From Bdellovibrio bacteriovorus W (GTDB lineage Bacteria > Bdellovibrionota > Bdellovibrionia > Bdellovibrionales > Bdellovibrionaceae): DNA of 64,000 nt. The DNA lies in assembly GCA_000525675.1 (NCBI GenBank), contig CP002190.1, positions 2,666,001-2,730,000 of the forward strand, given 5' to 3'. A program made the position numbers and the translations under genes. This document shows, piece after piece, positions 6,987-15,924 of this stretch. Position 1 is the first letter of the stretch; each line of letters opens with the position of its first letter. A model generated the notes under the pieces. The model was not told the origin of the DNA. It saw only the letters and a list, made by a program, of their open reading frames with translations, and did no database searches.

Positions 6987-8870
6987 CTACTCAACCGTCA
7001 CCGATTTTGCCAAGTTGCGTGGTTGATCCACGTCGTAACCTAAGTTGCTCGCTAAGTGATAAGACATTAGCTGCAATGGGATCACCGTCAAAATAGGATT
7101 CACTGTCCAATGACTCTTTGGAATCGCCAAATAGTATTCACTGATCGCCTTTAACTTTTCATTATCACCAGTTCCAATAGAGATCACACGTCCACCACGG
7201 GCACGAGCTTCTTCTAAGTTACTGATTGTCTTTTCGTAAAGATCATCCGTCGGAGCCACCATCACAATCGCCATGCGATCATCAATCAACGCCAAAGGAC
7301 CATGCTTCATCTCGCCTGCGGCATAACCTTCCGCGTGCATGTAAGCGAGTTCTTTTAACTTAAGAGCTCCTTCCATCGCAATCGGGAAGCTCACTCCACG
7401 GCCCATGTATAAGAAGCCTCTGAAAAGCTTCAAGCCGGCTGCTGCTTCATCAAAGTACTTATCAAAAGCAAGAACACCTTCCATCTGACTTGGCACCGCT
7501 AAAAGACTCTTCACAAGATCTGCTTCAGTTTTGCTATCAATCACACCGCGAGTTTTCGCAAACGCGATCGCTAGACAATTCAGAACAGCCATTGTGCTGG
7601 TGAAAGCTTTTGTTGAAGCCACACCGATCTCTGGGCCGGAGTTCATATACAAGTGACCATGGGCTTCGCGATCAATCGTCGAGTTGCGCACGTTACAGAT
7701 ACTCAACGTCGTTGCGCCAAGCTCTTTTGCTAAACGAATCGCCGCCAAAGTGTCAGCCGTTTCTCCACTTTGAGAAATCGTCATCACAAGGCTGTTTTTA
7801 GGAATCACGGGATTGCGGTAACGGAACTCACTAGCGATATCGACTTCGACAGGAACTTTTGCCAGTTGCTCGATCAGGTATTTCCCTACCATGCCGGCGT
7901 AATAACTTGTTCCACAAGCAATGATGAAAACTCTTTCAACATTTTTTAGAACTTCCTGAGTTTTCTTCCAATCGTTTGCAGAATCTAGTTTTTCAAGCTC
8001 CTGAACGGCAGAACCAAAACCTACATTCTTAAGTTCCACTGTGAACTTATCCTGATCAATATGTGGTTCCATTGCTTGAGCCACAGCACGCGGTTGCTCA
8101 TAGATTTCTTTGAGCATGAAATGAGGGTAGCCCTGCTTTTCAACCATTTCAGGATTCCAGTTAAGCTCTACGACTTTTTTCTGAATCGGAAATCCATTTG
8201 CAGAGAAAAAGCTGACTTCAGGACCTGTAATGCAAGCCACTTCGCGGTCTTCAAGATAGACGAAGTTTTTCGTGTATTGAATCAATGCTTGTACGTCGCT
8301 GGCGACAAAAACTTCTTCTGTCCCAATTCCTACAACAAGAGGTGGACCATCTTTAAAGGCCACCATGTGGTTAGGTTGCTCTTCCCACATCACTAAGATT
8401 GAAAAAGCTCCACGAATCTTATCCAAAACACTTTGTACAGCTTTGAAAAGATCTTTCGTCACTTCAACTTCATTAGCAATCAAGTGCGCCACTAACTCAG
8501 AGTCTGTATCTGAAGTGATCTCTGCGCCTTGTTTTAACAAATCGTCTTTGATTTCAAGATAGTTTTCAATAATCCCATTGTGCACCAGATTCACGCCACG
8601 CACTTGGTGAGGATGGGCATTCCGCTCTGAAGGCTTTCCATGAGTCGCCCAACGAGTGTGACCGATCCCCATGTTGCCATCAAATTTTTCTGACACGAGT
8701 TTATCTTCAAGAGCTTTTAGCTTTCCAGCCGCTCTTACACGTTTTGTTTTACCTTCATCAAGGATCGCAACACCGGCACTGTCGTAGCCACGGTATTCAA
8801 GTTTTTTAAGACCACTGATAATGACATCTTTTGGATTTTGAGGCCCTAAATAACCAACAATTCCGCACAT
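6987..8870 (-). CDS. glmS: glucosamine-6-phosphate synthase
   Basis: 627 residues (family about 610). It converts fructose-6-phosphate and glutamine to glucosamine-6-phosphate. The N terminus MCGIVGYLG carries the nucleophile Cys2 of the class-II glutaminase domain (residues 1-230). Two SIS isomerase domains follow (FIIACGTSYYAGM; SQSGETADTLAA; GRGVSFPIAMEGALKLKEL), with the C-terminal DQPRNLAKSVTVE. AGGTGAG precedes the start and overlaps the glmU stop, so glmU and glmS form one operon supplying UDP-GlcNAc for peptidoglycan and LPS. Confidence 0.97.
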   Translation of the reverse strand: MCGIVGYLGPQNPKDVIISGLKKLEYRGYDSAGVAILDEGKTKRVRAAGKLKALEDKLVSEKFDGNMGIGHTRWATHGKPSERNAHPHQVRGVNLVHNGIIENYLEIKDDLLKQGAEITSDTDSELVAHLIANEVEVTKDLFKAVQSVLDKIRGAFSILVMWEEQPNHMVAFKDGPPLVVGIGTEEVFVASDVQALIQYTKNFVYLEDREVACITGPEVSFFSANGFPIQKKVVELNWNPEMVEKQGYPHFMLKEIYEQPRAVAQAMEPHIDQDKFTVELKNVGFGSAVQELEKLDSANDWKKTQEVLKNVERVFIIACGTSYYAGMVGKYLIEQLAKVPVEVDIASEFRYRNPVIPKNSLVMTISQSGETADTLAAIRLAKELGATTLSICNVRNSTIDREAHGHLYMNSGPEIGVASTKAFTSTMAVLNCLAIAFAKTRGVIDSKTEADLVKSLLAVPSQMEGVLAFDKYFDEAAAGLKLFRGFLYMGRGVSFPIAMEGALKLKELAYMHAEGYAAGEMKHGPLALIDDRMAIVMVAPTDDLYEKTISNLEEARARGGRVISIGTGDNEKLKAISEYYLAIPKSHWTVNPILTVIPLQLMSYHLASNLGYDVDQPRNLAKSVTVE

Positions 8871-8877
8871 ATCTCAC

Positions 8878-10275
8878 CTACTCTTTTGTTTCTTCTACGA
8901 GTTCTTTTTTTGCTACGTAGTTTTCTTTGATGAACTGTTTTCCACGCGCCACTGCTAGAGCATTGGCCGGGACATCTTTTGTTAACGTCGATCCTGATCC
9001 TATGACAACATCGTCACCGATCACAATAGGAGCAATGAATTGAGTGTCACTGCCCACAAAAACACGATCACCGATTTTAGTTTTATACTTTTTTCTATCA
9101 GCCGCATAGTTGCACGTGATCGTGCCACAGCCGATATTTACTTCTTCGCCGATTTCCGCGTCTCCAAGGTAAGTCAAATGACCCGCTTTGGATTTCTTGC
9201 CAAATTTCACTTTCTTCATTTCCACGAAGTTACCGACGTGGGCTTCTTCAAAGATCTCGGTCTCTGGGCGAAGACGGGCATAAGGGCCTACGCTCGCTTT
9301 GGAATGAATTGTCGAGCTTTCTAGATAGCTTCCAGCACGCACTTGCACGCTATCGCCAACAAGACTGTCAGAGACAAAGACATTAGGCTCTAAAACAGAG
9401 AAGCTTCCGATTTTTGTATTCCCACGAATAAAGACATTTGGATAAACCACGGTACCAGCACCGATTTCCACTTGGTCTTCGATGTAAGTCGCTTTAGGAT
9501 CAATCATCAAAACGCCATCTTCCATTAACTGCTTGGCTTTACGACGGAATAAAAGCTTAGTCGCTTTCGCAAGCTCCACTTGATTATTTACGCCGACAGC
9601 CACCTTAGGGCTGCCTTGAATCGCCTGTACACGTAATTGATCTTGAATACACATCGAGATCAAATCGGTGATATAGAACTCTCCCTTAGAGTTGTTATTG
9701 CTAATCTTTGGAAGATACTCTGCCAAAACATCTGCCTTCACAACGTAGATGCCTGTGTTGATCTCGCGGATTTTTAAAGTTTCAACTGAAGCGTCTTTGG
9801 CTTCGACGATGGCCATAAGATCACCGCGATGGCGAACAATACGCCCCATCTCTGCTGGATCTTTCACTTCCGCCGTCACAACCGCTAAGTCACATTTTTC
9901 ATCACGAAAAACGCGAACGAAGTTTTTAATGTCTGAAGCTTCGATCAACGGATGATCGCCATTCATAATAACCACATCACCTACAAGCTCTTCTGGTTTT
10001 GCACAACGAACGGCGTGCGCAGTTCCCAGTTGCTCTGTTTGTGAAAAGCAAGCGACTCCCATTGGTTCTACAACTTGGCGTACAAGTTTTTCTCCGTGCC
10101 CAACAATAACGCGCACTTCTTGCGCCCCTGCTGATTTTGCAGCTTTAATCACTTTTTCGATCATAGGACGACCGGCTACGGGATGAAGCACCTTGGGCAA
10201 TGGAGATTTCATGCGAGTTCCTTTACCCGCTGCCAAGGCAATCACTGTGAGTTTTTCTGAGCTTGGTGATGTCAT
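8878..10275 (-). CDS. glmU: bifunctional GlmU: GlcN-1-P acetyltransferase / GlcNAc-1-P uridyltransferase
   Basis: 465 residues. The N-terminal nucleotidyltransferase begins LAAGKGTRMKSPLPKVLHPVAG (motif positions 14-35) and the C-terminal left-handed beta-helix shows hexapeptide repeats from about residue 265. Acetyltransferase signatures are RLRPETEI, HVGNFVEMKK and GHLTYLGDAEIG. It makes UDP-GlcNAc from the glucosamine phosphate pathway downstream of GlmS and GlmM. AAGGAAAGG lies ahead of the ATG. The gene is divergent from the M14 peptidase, so the 57-bp gap must hold both promoters. Confidence 0.97.
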   Translation of the reverse strand: MTSPSSEKLTVIALAAGKGTRMKSPLPKVLHPVAGRPMIEKVIKAAKSAGAQEVRVIVGHGEKLVRQVVEPMGVACFSQTEQLGTAHAVRCAKPEELVGDVVIMNGDHPLIEASDIKNFVRVFRDEKCDLAVVTAEVKDPAEMGRIVRHRGDLMAIVEAKDASVETLKIREINTGIYVVKADVLAEYLPKISNNNSKGEFYITDLISMCIQDQLRVQAIQGSPKVAVGVNNQVELAKATKLLFRRKAKQLMEDGVLMIDPKATYIEDQVEIGAGTVVYPNVFIRGNTKIGSFSVLEPNVFVSDSLVGDSVQVRAGSYLESSTIHSKASVGPYARLRPETEIFEEAHVGNFVEMKKVKFGKKSKAGHLTYLGDAEIGEEVNIGCGTITCNYAADRKKYKTKIGDRVFVGSDTQFIAPIVIGDDVVIGSGSTLTKDVPANALAVARGKQFIKENYVAKKELVEETKE

Positions 10276-10332
10276 TGAGGCCTTTCCTTATTAATACTTT
10301 TCAACTACCAAAAAAACAGGCTTAATTATGTC

Positions 10333-11031
10333 ATGTCAGAAACTATTTATCATCAAACTTCTTGGTCCGTCACCTCTGAAGGAACAGCTATCTCTCTGTA
10401 TAAAAAATCACACACTCTCGGGAAATCTGAAAAATCCCCTATTTTGTTTATAGGTGGTGTTCATGGTGATGAACCGGAGGGCGTTCGTCTGGCTGAAGAA
10501 CTTGTAACGTGGCTAAAGACTCTTAACACAAGTCAAATGACAGACCTTCATCCATGGATCGTCATCCCCTGTATCAATCCTGATGGTTATAAAAAACTCG
10601 AACGCACCAACGCCCATGGAGTGGACCTGAATCGCAACTTCCCTAGCTCCGACTGGAGTCCAGATTGTAAAGCCCCTCGTTACTCTCCTGGACCTTCACC
10701 AGGGAGTGAAAAAGAAGTCCAAGCTTTGGTCCAACTCATTGAGGACGAAAAGCCACAACTCATAGTACACTTTCATTCTTGGGAACCCTGCGTGGTCTAC
10801 ACAGGAGCCCCTGGAAAAAAAGCCGCAGAAATACTTGCGCAGGGAACGGGTTACGAAGTTCGCGAAGATATTGGATATCCCACTCCGGGAAGTCTGGGAC
10901 AGTTTGGATGGCTAGATAAAAAAATTCCTGTCATTTGCATTGAAGAACAAGAGCACTCAGACTTAAATGAAGTATGGCCACGCTTTAAAGCCGGCCTCAT
11001 AAATTTGCTCCACGAAGAAAGTGCAGTGTAG
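10333..11031 (+). CDS. M14 zinc carboxypeptidase, MpaA-like murein peptide amidase
   Basis: 232 residues with no signal peptide, so it acts in the cytoplasm. The zinc ligands are the His and Glu of GGVHGDEPEG and a His in LIVHFHSW. The substrate-binding NR pair is in GVDLNRNFPSSDW and the catalytic Glu probably in VICIEEQE. MpaA removes the L-Ala-gamma-D-Glu-linked tripeptide diaminopimelate bond during peptidoglycan recycling. Family and size fit, but the exact substrate is inferred. It is followed after 10 bases by a HAD phosphatase and then a kinase/regulator pair. Confidence 0.8.
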   Translation: MSETIYHQTSWSVTSEGTAISLYKKSHTLGKSEKSPILFIGGVHGDEPEGVRLAEELVTWLKTLNTSQMTDLHPWIVIPCINPDGYKKLERTNAHGVDLNRNFPSSDWSPDCKAPRYSPGPSPGSEKEVQALVQLIEDEKPQLIVHFHSWEPCVVYTGAPGKKAAEILAQGTGYEVREDIGYPTPGSLGQFGWLDKKIPVICIEEQEHSDLNEVWPRFKAGLINLLHEESAV

Positions 11032-11041
11032 AGATATAAAA

Positions 11042-11725
11042 ATGAAAAAGTATAAATCTATCGCCTTCGATTTAGATGACACGCTTTTAGACACCTCAGG
11101 ACTCTTAGTCCCTGCGGCCGCTCAATCTGCGTGTGAGGCGATGATTTCTGCGGGTTTGCAGTGCGATCTAGAAACTTGTTTAAAAGAACGAGAAGTCCTT
11201 GCAGCTCAACTTTCTCATACAGATATTTTTCATCAAATAGCCTCTAAGTATGGCTGCACTCAATCTGGAAAAGCCGTTCACGATGCTTTGCAGGCCTTCT
11301 ACAATCCGACAGTGCCGCAGGCACTGCCGCTATTGCCAGAAGCCTTGAACAATCTAGAATCTCTTCGCAGTGAGTACACACTTTTCTTGGTCACCATGGG
11401 TGCCTATGAAACACAGGCACAAAAGATTCGCTCCCTCGGCATTGAAAAGTACTTTGAGGATATATTTATTCTTAATGGATTTATTGGTGAAAGAAAGCAA
11501 ACAGCGTTTCAAAAAATTCTTGATCGCAAAAACATAAAGCCCACAGAGCTTTTAAGTGTGGGCAATCGACTTTCCAGCGAAATTCGCGACGCTAAAATTT
11601 TAGGCTCAGAAACTTGCTACTTTGCTTACGGAGAACACGTGGGCGAAAAGCCTCAAGTCCCTGAAGATCATCCCGACTACACTATCTATCATCATGAGGA
11701 ATTGATTCGGGTATGCGGACTTTAA
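11042..11725 (+). CDS. HAD-superfamily hydrolase
   Basis: 227 residues. Motif I is FDLDDTLLDT, motif II Thr in LVTMG, motif III Lys in RKQTAFQKIL, and motif IV GNRLSSEIRDAKILG. A helical cap lies between motifs I and II, so this is a subfamily-I phosphatase with unknown substrate. The start giving MKKYKSIAF is chosen because the core strand begins there. The 3' end overlaps the kinase gene by 13 bases. Confidence 0.82.
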   Translation: MKKYKSIAFDLDDTLLDTSGLLVPAAAQSACEAMISAGLQCDLETCLKEREVLAAQLSHTDIFHQIASKYGCTQSGKAVHDALQAFYNPTVPQALPLLPEALNNLESLRSEYTLFLVTMGAYETQAQKIRSLGIEKYFEDIFILNGFIGERKQTAFQKILDRKNIKPTELLSVGNRLSSEIRDAKILGSETCYFAYGEHVGEKPQVPEDHPDYTIYHHEELIRVCGL

Positions 11726-13569
11726 AGGCGAGTTTCTTATTGATAGGTCCTTGGGAGCAAAGACTCCAAGAAATCGGTGCACACATCGCCAGTGACCTTC
11801 AACAAGCTTGGCACTGGATTCATGATTCTAGCTATGACGTCGTGGCAATTTCGATCACGTTAGTTTTAGGAAAAAAGTTTCCTGAGTTCTTTCAAGAGAT
11901 CACCCGCACATCACCAGGAACGCAGTTCATCGTCGTAGTTCCTGATGACTACTCTCCGAATCAACTGGCTTATTTACATGAAGAGTATGGCTTCTCAAGA
12001 GTTATCAGTAATTTCAATGATCCTCTTTTAGAAAATCATCTGTTCTCGGCCCTTGAAGAGGCCAATCAAAAAAAACAAGATGAAAACTTAGCCCGACTGA
12101 TGCGCGAACAGACTGAGCAGCTAAAGAAGCTGCAAATCGAACTCGAAGATCGCGTGCAAAAAAGAACAAGATTTTTAACGGAAGCCCGACGCAAACTCTA
12201 TCTAACAAATTCTCGTATCGAGGGTTTTAAGAAAGCTCTGATTGCTGTCCACCAAGCAAGTTCGGTGGCAGAGATTGAACAACTCCTTGGCGAGTCCATG
12301 ATGGGCATGGTACAAACATCTTGGATTAAAATTTTCTACAGTCCTCAAGATGAAGTTTTTGCCCAACAAGTTGAATCGCAATTGAACTTCACTCAGCTCC
12401 AAGTTCCGCTCTTTAATCAACATGAACGCATCGGCTCTATTTTCTTTTTAAGAGCCCCTGATCACGCCTTCAACAAAGACGAAGGGGATTTCCTCAACAG
12501 AGTGGCTGAGACCGTGGCTCTTGCTTTGAATCGTATTCAAAAGCTTAAGGAGTCCGAGTCACTTAAAGAACAATGGGAAGCCACTTTTAACTCGATGTCA
12601 GATCCCGTCGTCTTGATTGATGATTCCTTTGAAATCATTCAATACAACAAGGCTCTCAATAATCGCCTTGAAGATTTAGGCAAAGATCATAATTCAAACA
12701 AGTGTTACAAGATGCTTTTTAATCGCGACACCCCTTGCCCGAATTGCTCTCGCGGAAAAAACTTCCGTGTGCAAGCACAGGGGCAATCGCAAAGAAGTTT
12801 TGAAGTCTATAGCCAAGAACTACAACTCGATGCCGGATCTCCTGATGTCTACGTCAATCTTTACCACGACATCACAGAGCAGCTCAAAATGGAGAAGCAG
12901 ATCCTTGAAACCGCAAAGATGGCGGAACTTGGTACGATTGGCTCGAGTATCGCGCACGAATTGAATAACCCATTGGGTGGAATTCTATCGTTCACGCAAC
13001 TAATCCTTATGGATATGAAACAAGAAGATCCTCTTTATCCTGATATCAAAGAAATGGAATCAGGAGTGCAACGTTGCAAAGAGATCGTGCAAAATCTTTT
13101 AGGCTTCACACGCAATCCAGATTCTGATCAAGAAGGACTCTTTAGCTTGGCAGAGGTTTGCGCCAGAGCTTTAAAAATTCTTGAACTTGAAACAAAATCA
13201 AAAGGTATCGCCGTTAAGTTATCGACTCCGTCTGAAAATATTATGATCCAAGGGCATTTCAATCTCTTAGCTCAGGGGTTAAAAAATATTTTACAAAGTT
13301 GCATTGATCGAATTGGCGAAAAAAGCCGCACTGAGAAAGGATACCGAGCTTTTCTCGAGGTTCGCCTATGGCTTGAAGATAATTCTGCCAATATTTTAAT
13401 CACCGACAATGGAGTTCCTGAAAAAAATCCAAGTCTTCCTGTAGGTTTAGGCCTTTCCATCGCTTCGCAAATCCTGCGCGATCACCATGCGCAATTGGAG
13501 CTTTCACTCGCTTCTAGCGCAGAGAACCTGGCAAAAATTTCCTTCTCTCGTCCAGTTTTGAGGTCCTGA
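11713..13569 (+). CDS. cytoplasmic PAS/GAF sensor histidine kinase
   Basis: 618 residues without membrane segments. The order is a receiver-like N domain lacking an obvious phospho-acceptor (1-115), coiled coil (about 116-165), GAF-like domain (170-275), and a PAS domain (285-395) with Cys331 and a C-P-N-C pair (Cys342, Cys345). A HisKA box follows with His415 (GSSIAHELNNPLGG). The ATPase domain is unusual: the N box reads LKNILQSCID and the G1 box DNGVP instead of DxGxG, while G2 is GLGL. It is probably the partner of the NtrC-type regulator 89 bp downstream. The Cys cluster suggests redox or metal sensing, which is inferred. Confidence 0.88.
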   Translation: MRTLKASFLLIGPWEQRLQEIGAHIASDLQQAWHWIHDSSYDVVAISITLVLGKKFPEFFQEITRTSPGTQFIVVVPDDYSPNQLAYLHEEYGFSRVISNFNDPLLENHLFSALEEANQKKQDENLARLMREQTEQLKKLQIELEDRVQKRTRFLTEARRKLYLTNSRIEGFKKALIAVHQASSVAEIEQLLGESMMGMVQTSWIKIFYSPQDEVFAQQVESQLNFTQLQVPLFNQHERIGSIFFLRAPDHAFNKDEGDFLNRVAETVALALNRIQKLKESESLKEQWEATFNSMSDPVVLIDDSFEIIQYNKALNNRLEDLGKDHNSNKCYKMLFNRDTPCPNCSRGKNFRVQAQGQSQRSFEVYSQELQLDAGSPDVYVNLYHDITEQLKMEKQILETAKMAELGTIGSSIAHELNNPLGGILSFTQLILMDMKQEDPLYPDIKEMESGVQRCKEIVQNLLGFTRNPDSDQEGLFSLAEVCARALKILELETKSKGIAVKLSTPSENIMIQGHFNLLAQGLKNILQSCIDRIGEKSRTEKGYRAFLEVRLWLEDNSANILITDNGVPEKNPSLPVGLGLSIASQILRDHHAQLELSLASSAENLAKISFSRPVLRS

Positions 13570-13590
13570 AATCCTTATCTGGCGCGGTTT

Positions 13591-13610
13591 TTTTGACAGT
13601 CCCGTCAAAA
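13591..13610. promoter_or_regulatory. inverted repeat before the NtrC-type gene
   Basis: TTTTGAC, six bases, GTCAAAA: a perfect 7-bp palindrome containing a TTGACA-like -35 hexamer, 49 bp before the regulator start. It could be an operator or an extended -35 region. No good -10 at standard spacing was found. Confidence 0.35.
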
Positions 13611-13658
13611 TAACCTTATCCTATAAGAGTTAACGAACCCACCATGGAAGGACGGTTC

Positions 13659-15059
13659 ATGCGAAGCCAAAGAGTTCTAATTTTAGATGATGAGTCATCA
13701 CTACGCACGGCACTTTTCCGTGTTCTTGACCGAAAAGGTCTCAACGTTATTACCGCAAATAAAATTGAAGAAGCTAAGATCCTTTCACAAGGTGATACAC
13801 ATATTGATCTAGCTATCGTCGATTTGAATTTACCTGATGGTGATGGCATTGAGTTTATGACTTATTTAAAGTCTATGAGCCCGGCGACAGAGGTGATCAT
13901 CCTGACAGGTCATGCCACTATTGAGTCAGCAATTCGTGCAACTCAAAAAGGGGCTTTCCACTTCGTGACAAAGCCATTCAATCTAGAAGAACTCATGAGT
14001 CTTATTGAAAAAGCTCTGACTCACAAGAAGCTTCAACTCGAAAATCAACAGCTTCGCTCTGAATTGAACAAGAAATATAAGTTCGATCAAATCATCGGCG
14101 ACAGCGAATCCATTCAAAATGTTTTAAGACTGATTGAAAGAGTCGCCGACTCTGATTCAACAGTTCTTGTAACTGGAGAATCTGGAACTGGTAAAGAGTT
14201 GATGGCTAGAGCTATTCACTACAACTCTCCAAGAGCCAATGGCCCATTCATTCCTATTAACTGCGGCGCTATTCCGTCAGAACTTCTTGAGAGTGAACTT
14301 TTTGGTCACGTAAAAGGGGCCTTCACGGGTGCCATTGCCAACCGCGTAGGTCGTTTTGAAATGGCCGACGGCGGAACGATCTTCTTAGATGAAATCGGTG
14401 ACCTTGAGCCCTCCTTACAAGTGAAACTTCTTCGTGCCCTGCAAGAAAGAAGTTTTGAACCTGTTGGCTCTACCAAAACAGTTTCCGTCAATGTGCGCGT
14501 GATCGCAGCTACGAACTTAAATCTTGAACTGGCTGTTGAAAACGGAAGATTCCGCGAGGATCTTTACTACCGCCTGAACGTGATCCCTTTAGCTGTTCCA
14601 GCACTTCGCGAGAGAAAAACAGACATTCCATTGTTATTAAATCACTTTATGGAAATCTTTAGTAAAGCCAAGGGCCGTGGCCTGACTGGCATTGCTTCTG
14701 ATGCTCTGGATTGTCTTGTGAACTATCCTTGGCCTGGAAATATCCGCGAGTTAGAAAATCTTGTCGAACGCATGACGATTCTAAAAGGTCACGGCGTGAT
14801 TGATATTTCAGATGTTCCTCCAAAGTACAGAGCGGGAAAGACGACTTCCACAGAAGTTGGAGAGCTCGATATCCCAGATTCTGGAATGGATTTTAACTCG
14901 GCTGTTGATGCTTACGAAAATGCATTGATCTTGAAAGCTCTTGAAAAGACGGGATGGAATCGCAACCAAGCCGCTTCATTATTGAGATTGAATCGCACCA
15001 CTCTGGTCGAGAAAATCAAGAAGAAGGGTTTAACTCCTCCGAATGAAGTGATGGTTTAA
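13659..15059 (+). CDS. NtrC-family sigma-54-dependent response regulator
   Basis: 466 residues. The receiver domain carries Asp55 (AIVDLNLPDGDG), followed by an AAA+ domain with Walker A GESGTGKE and the sigma-54 contact motif GAFTGA (KGAFTGAIANRVGRFE). Walker B is GGTIFLDEIGD. A Fis-type HTH is at the C terminus (LEKTGWNRNQAASLLRLNRT). The ATG giving MRSQRV is preferred over one five codons upstream because GGAAGGA lies just before it. It would activate sigma-54 promoters when phosphorylated, probably by the kinase upstream. The target genes are not identifiable here. Confidence 0.95.
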   Translation: MRSQRVLILDDESSLRTALFRVLDRKGLNVITANKIEEAKILSQGDTHIDLAIVDLNLPDGDGIEFMTYLKSMSPATEVIILTGHATIESAIRATQKGAFHFVTKPFNLEELMSLIEKALTHKKLQLENQQLRSELNKKYKFDQIIGDSESIQNVLRLIERVADSDSTVLVTGESGTGKELMARAIHYNSPRANGPFIPINCGAIPSELLESELFGHVKGAFTGAIANRVGRFEMADGGTIFLDEIGDLEPSLQVKLLRALQERSFEPVGSTKTVSVNVRVIAATNLNLELAVENGRFREDLYYRLNVIPLAVPALRERKTDIPLLLNHFMEIFSKAKGRGLTGIASDALDCLVNYPWPGNIRELENLVERMTILKGHGVIDISDVPPKYRAGKTTSTEVGELDIPDSGMDFNSAVDAYENALILKALEKTGWNRNQAASLLRLNRTTLVEKIKKKGLTPPNEVMV

Positions 15060-15074
15060 ATTTAGAGTTCTTTT

Positions 15075-15109
15075 ACAAACCCCAGATAGCTTCTGGGGTT
15101 TGTGTTTTT
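15075..15109 (+). terminator. intrinsic terminator of the NtrC-type gene
   Basis: A perfect 12-bp stem (ACAAACCCCAGA with its complement) around loop TAGCT, followed by GTTTTT. It overlaps the stop of the convergent higA. Confidence 0.92.
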
Positions 15110-15371
15110 AGGCAGTTCTCTTTTGCCGTGCGCTCCACAAGTCAAAGTCTGCCTGCATCTGTACCCACATCTCAGCACTCGTACCAATCGCCTTTTCCAA
15201 ATCCAATGCGAAATCTGGAGTGATGGCTCTTTTGCAATTGACGATATCATTTATCTTTCGAGGAAGACATCCACATAAATTTGCTAATTCTGTTTGATTC
15301 AGATTTAGTTCGTTCATATAGAATTCACTTAGTACTTTTCCTGGATGCATAGGTTTTGGATTTTTAATCAT
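15108..15371 (-). CDS. higA: HigA-family antitoxin (XRE HTH)
   Basis: 87 residues, intact. It opens with the family motif MHPGKVLSEFYMNELNLNQTELA and has a full HTH (LANLCGCLPRKINDIVNCKR; then ITPDFALDLEKAIGTSAEMW). HigA binds both its toxin and an operator at its own promoter. Here the upstream toxin gene is frameshifted, so this is probably an orphan antitoxin that can still repress. It begins 3 bp after the toxin stop. Confidence 0.9.
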   Translation of the reverse strand: MIKNPKPMHPGKVLSEFYMNELNLNQTELANLCGCLPRKINDIVNCKRAITPDFALDLEKAIGTSAEMWVQMQADFDLWSARQKRTA

Positions 15372-15374
15372 ACA

Positions 15375-15670
15375 TTATCCTTTATGGTAATTTTCAATTT
15401 TGACGTCCAAAAACTCGCCATTTTTAAACCTAAAGGTAATACACCAAGGAAGATAAATGGTAACGCTCCACTCATCCCTTCTTGCTCCTTTTAACTTGTG
15501 CAGTCTCATATTGGGAGGCTGTCCTTGTATTTTCAAATCTTCTAGCGTTCTAGTTGAATGCATGATCGTCAAAAGAGCTTAGAGCGAGTCCACATTTGCT
15601 GTGGAAGCCGTTTAGATTCGTCCGTATCCCAAATATCTTGAGCAATTCTATTTCCAAAGTTACGAATCAT
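15375..15670 (-). pseudogene. higB: HigB toxin, frameshifted
   Basis: Two overlapping frames together give a typical RelE/HigB toxin. The first starts at the ATG at 15670 and reads MIRNFGNRIAQDIWDTD through QQMWTRSKLF, then stops (TGA, 15569-15571). The second continues one frame away with LTIMHSTRTLEDLK, NMRLHKLKG and WSVTIYLPWCITFRF to ENYHKG. Loss of one base in or next to the TTTT run at about 15571-15574 explains the break. The order toxin-antitoxin and the 3-bp gap to higA are normal for higBA. A second-frame TTG start at 15572 exists but would make a fragment lacking the first third of the toxin. Confidence 0.85.
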
Positions 15671-15682
15671 TGCAGGCTCACG

Positions 15683-15717
15683 TATCCCACTATATCACCT
15701 AGTGGGATAAATCTCAA
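15683..15717 (-). promoter_or_regulatory. higBA promoter with overlapping operator
   Basis: On the minus strand: TTGAGA (15712-15717), 17-bp spacer, TATAGT (15689-15694). This core is overlapped by a perfect palindrome, TATCCCACT, nine bases, AGTGGGATA (15683-15709). The geometry is what a self-repressing HigA operator should have. The ATG of higB is 12 bp beyond. Confidence 0.8.
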
Positions 15718-15863
15718 CTTTGAATTCCCTCTCATTCTCCACCCCTTGCAAATCTTATACGCTTTGTTGTTTGGCGCTTAACAGTGCAAGGTCCCCGCAA
15801 CCCACCAAATCGATTTAAACGAAGCTCCGGGTTTTTTTTTAACTCTTCCATAAAGTTAAAAAG
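15718..15863. other. gene-free stretch between higBA promoter and speB terminator
   Basis: No coding frame, repeat or RNA gene can be supported. A short stretch near 15720 (TTTGAATTCCCTCTCATTCT) resembles the T-loop to acceptor end of a serine tRNA but has no partner arms. A weak AACCC/GGGTT pair precedes a run of eight Ts at about 15831. Confidence 0.5.
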
Positions 15864-15900
15864 AAAGAGCCCTATCCTTCAAGAAAATAGAGCTCTTTTT
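15864..15900 (-). terminator. intrinsic terminator of speB
   Basis: AAAGAGC, one mismatch, CTAT pair with ATAG and GCTCTTT around an 11-base loop. T-rich sequence lies on both sides, so it can work in both directions. It sits 24 bp after the speB stop. Confidence 0.75.
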
Positions 15901-15924
15901 AACTTCTAACTTTTAAAGCTTGAA

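Noticed and set aside
15561-15586. Programmed -1 frameshift in higB
   Set aside because: The site (CTC TTT TGA) lacks an X XXY YYZ heptamer, and a slipped Phe-tRNA would re-pair poorly. Mutation or sequencing error fits better.
15715-15745. Sequence resembling the T-loop to acceptor 3' end of a serine tRNA, next to higBA, as an attachment-site remnant
   Set aside because: The T-stem 5' strand does not pair, there are indels, and no 5' tRNA part or matching second copy was seen. The similarity is short enough to be chance.
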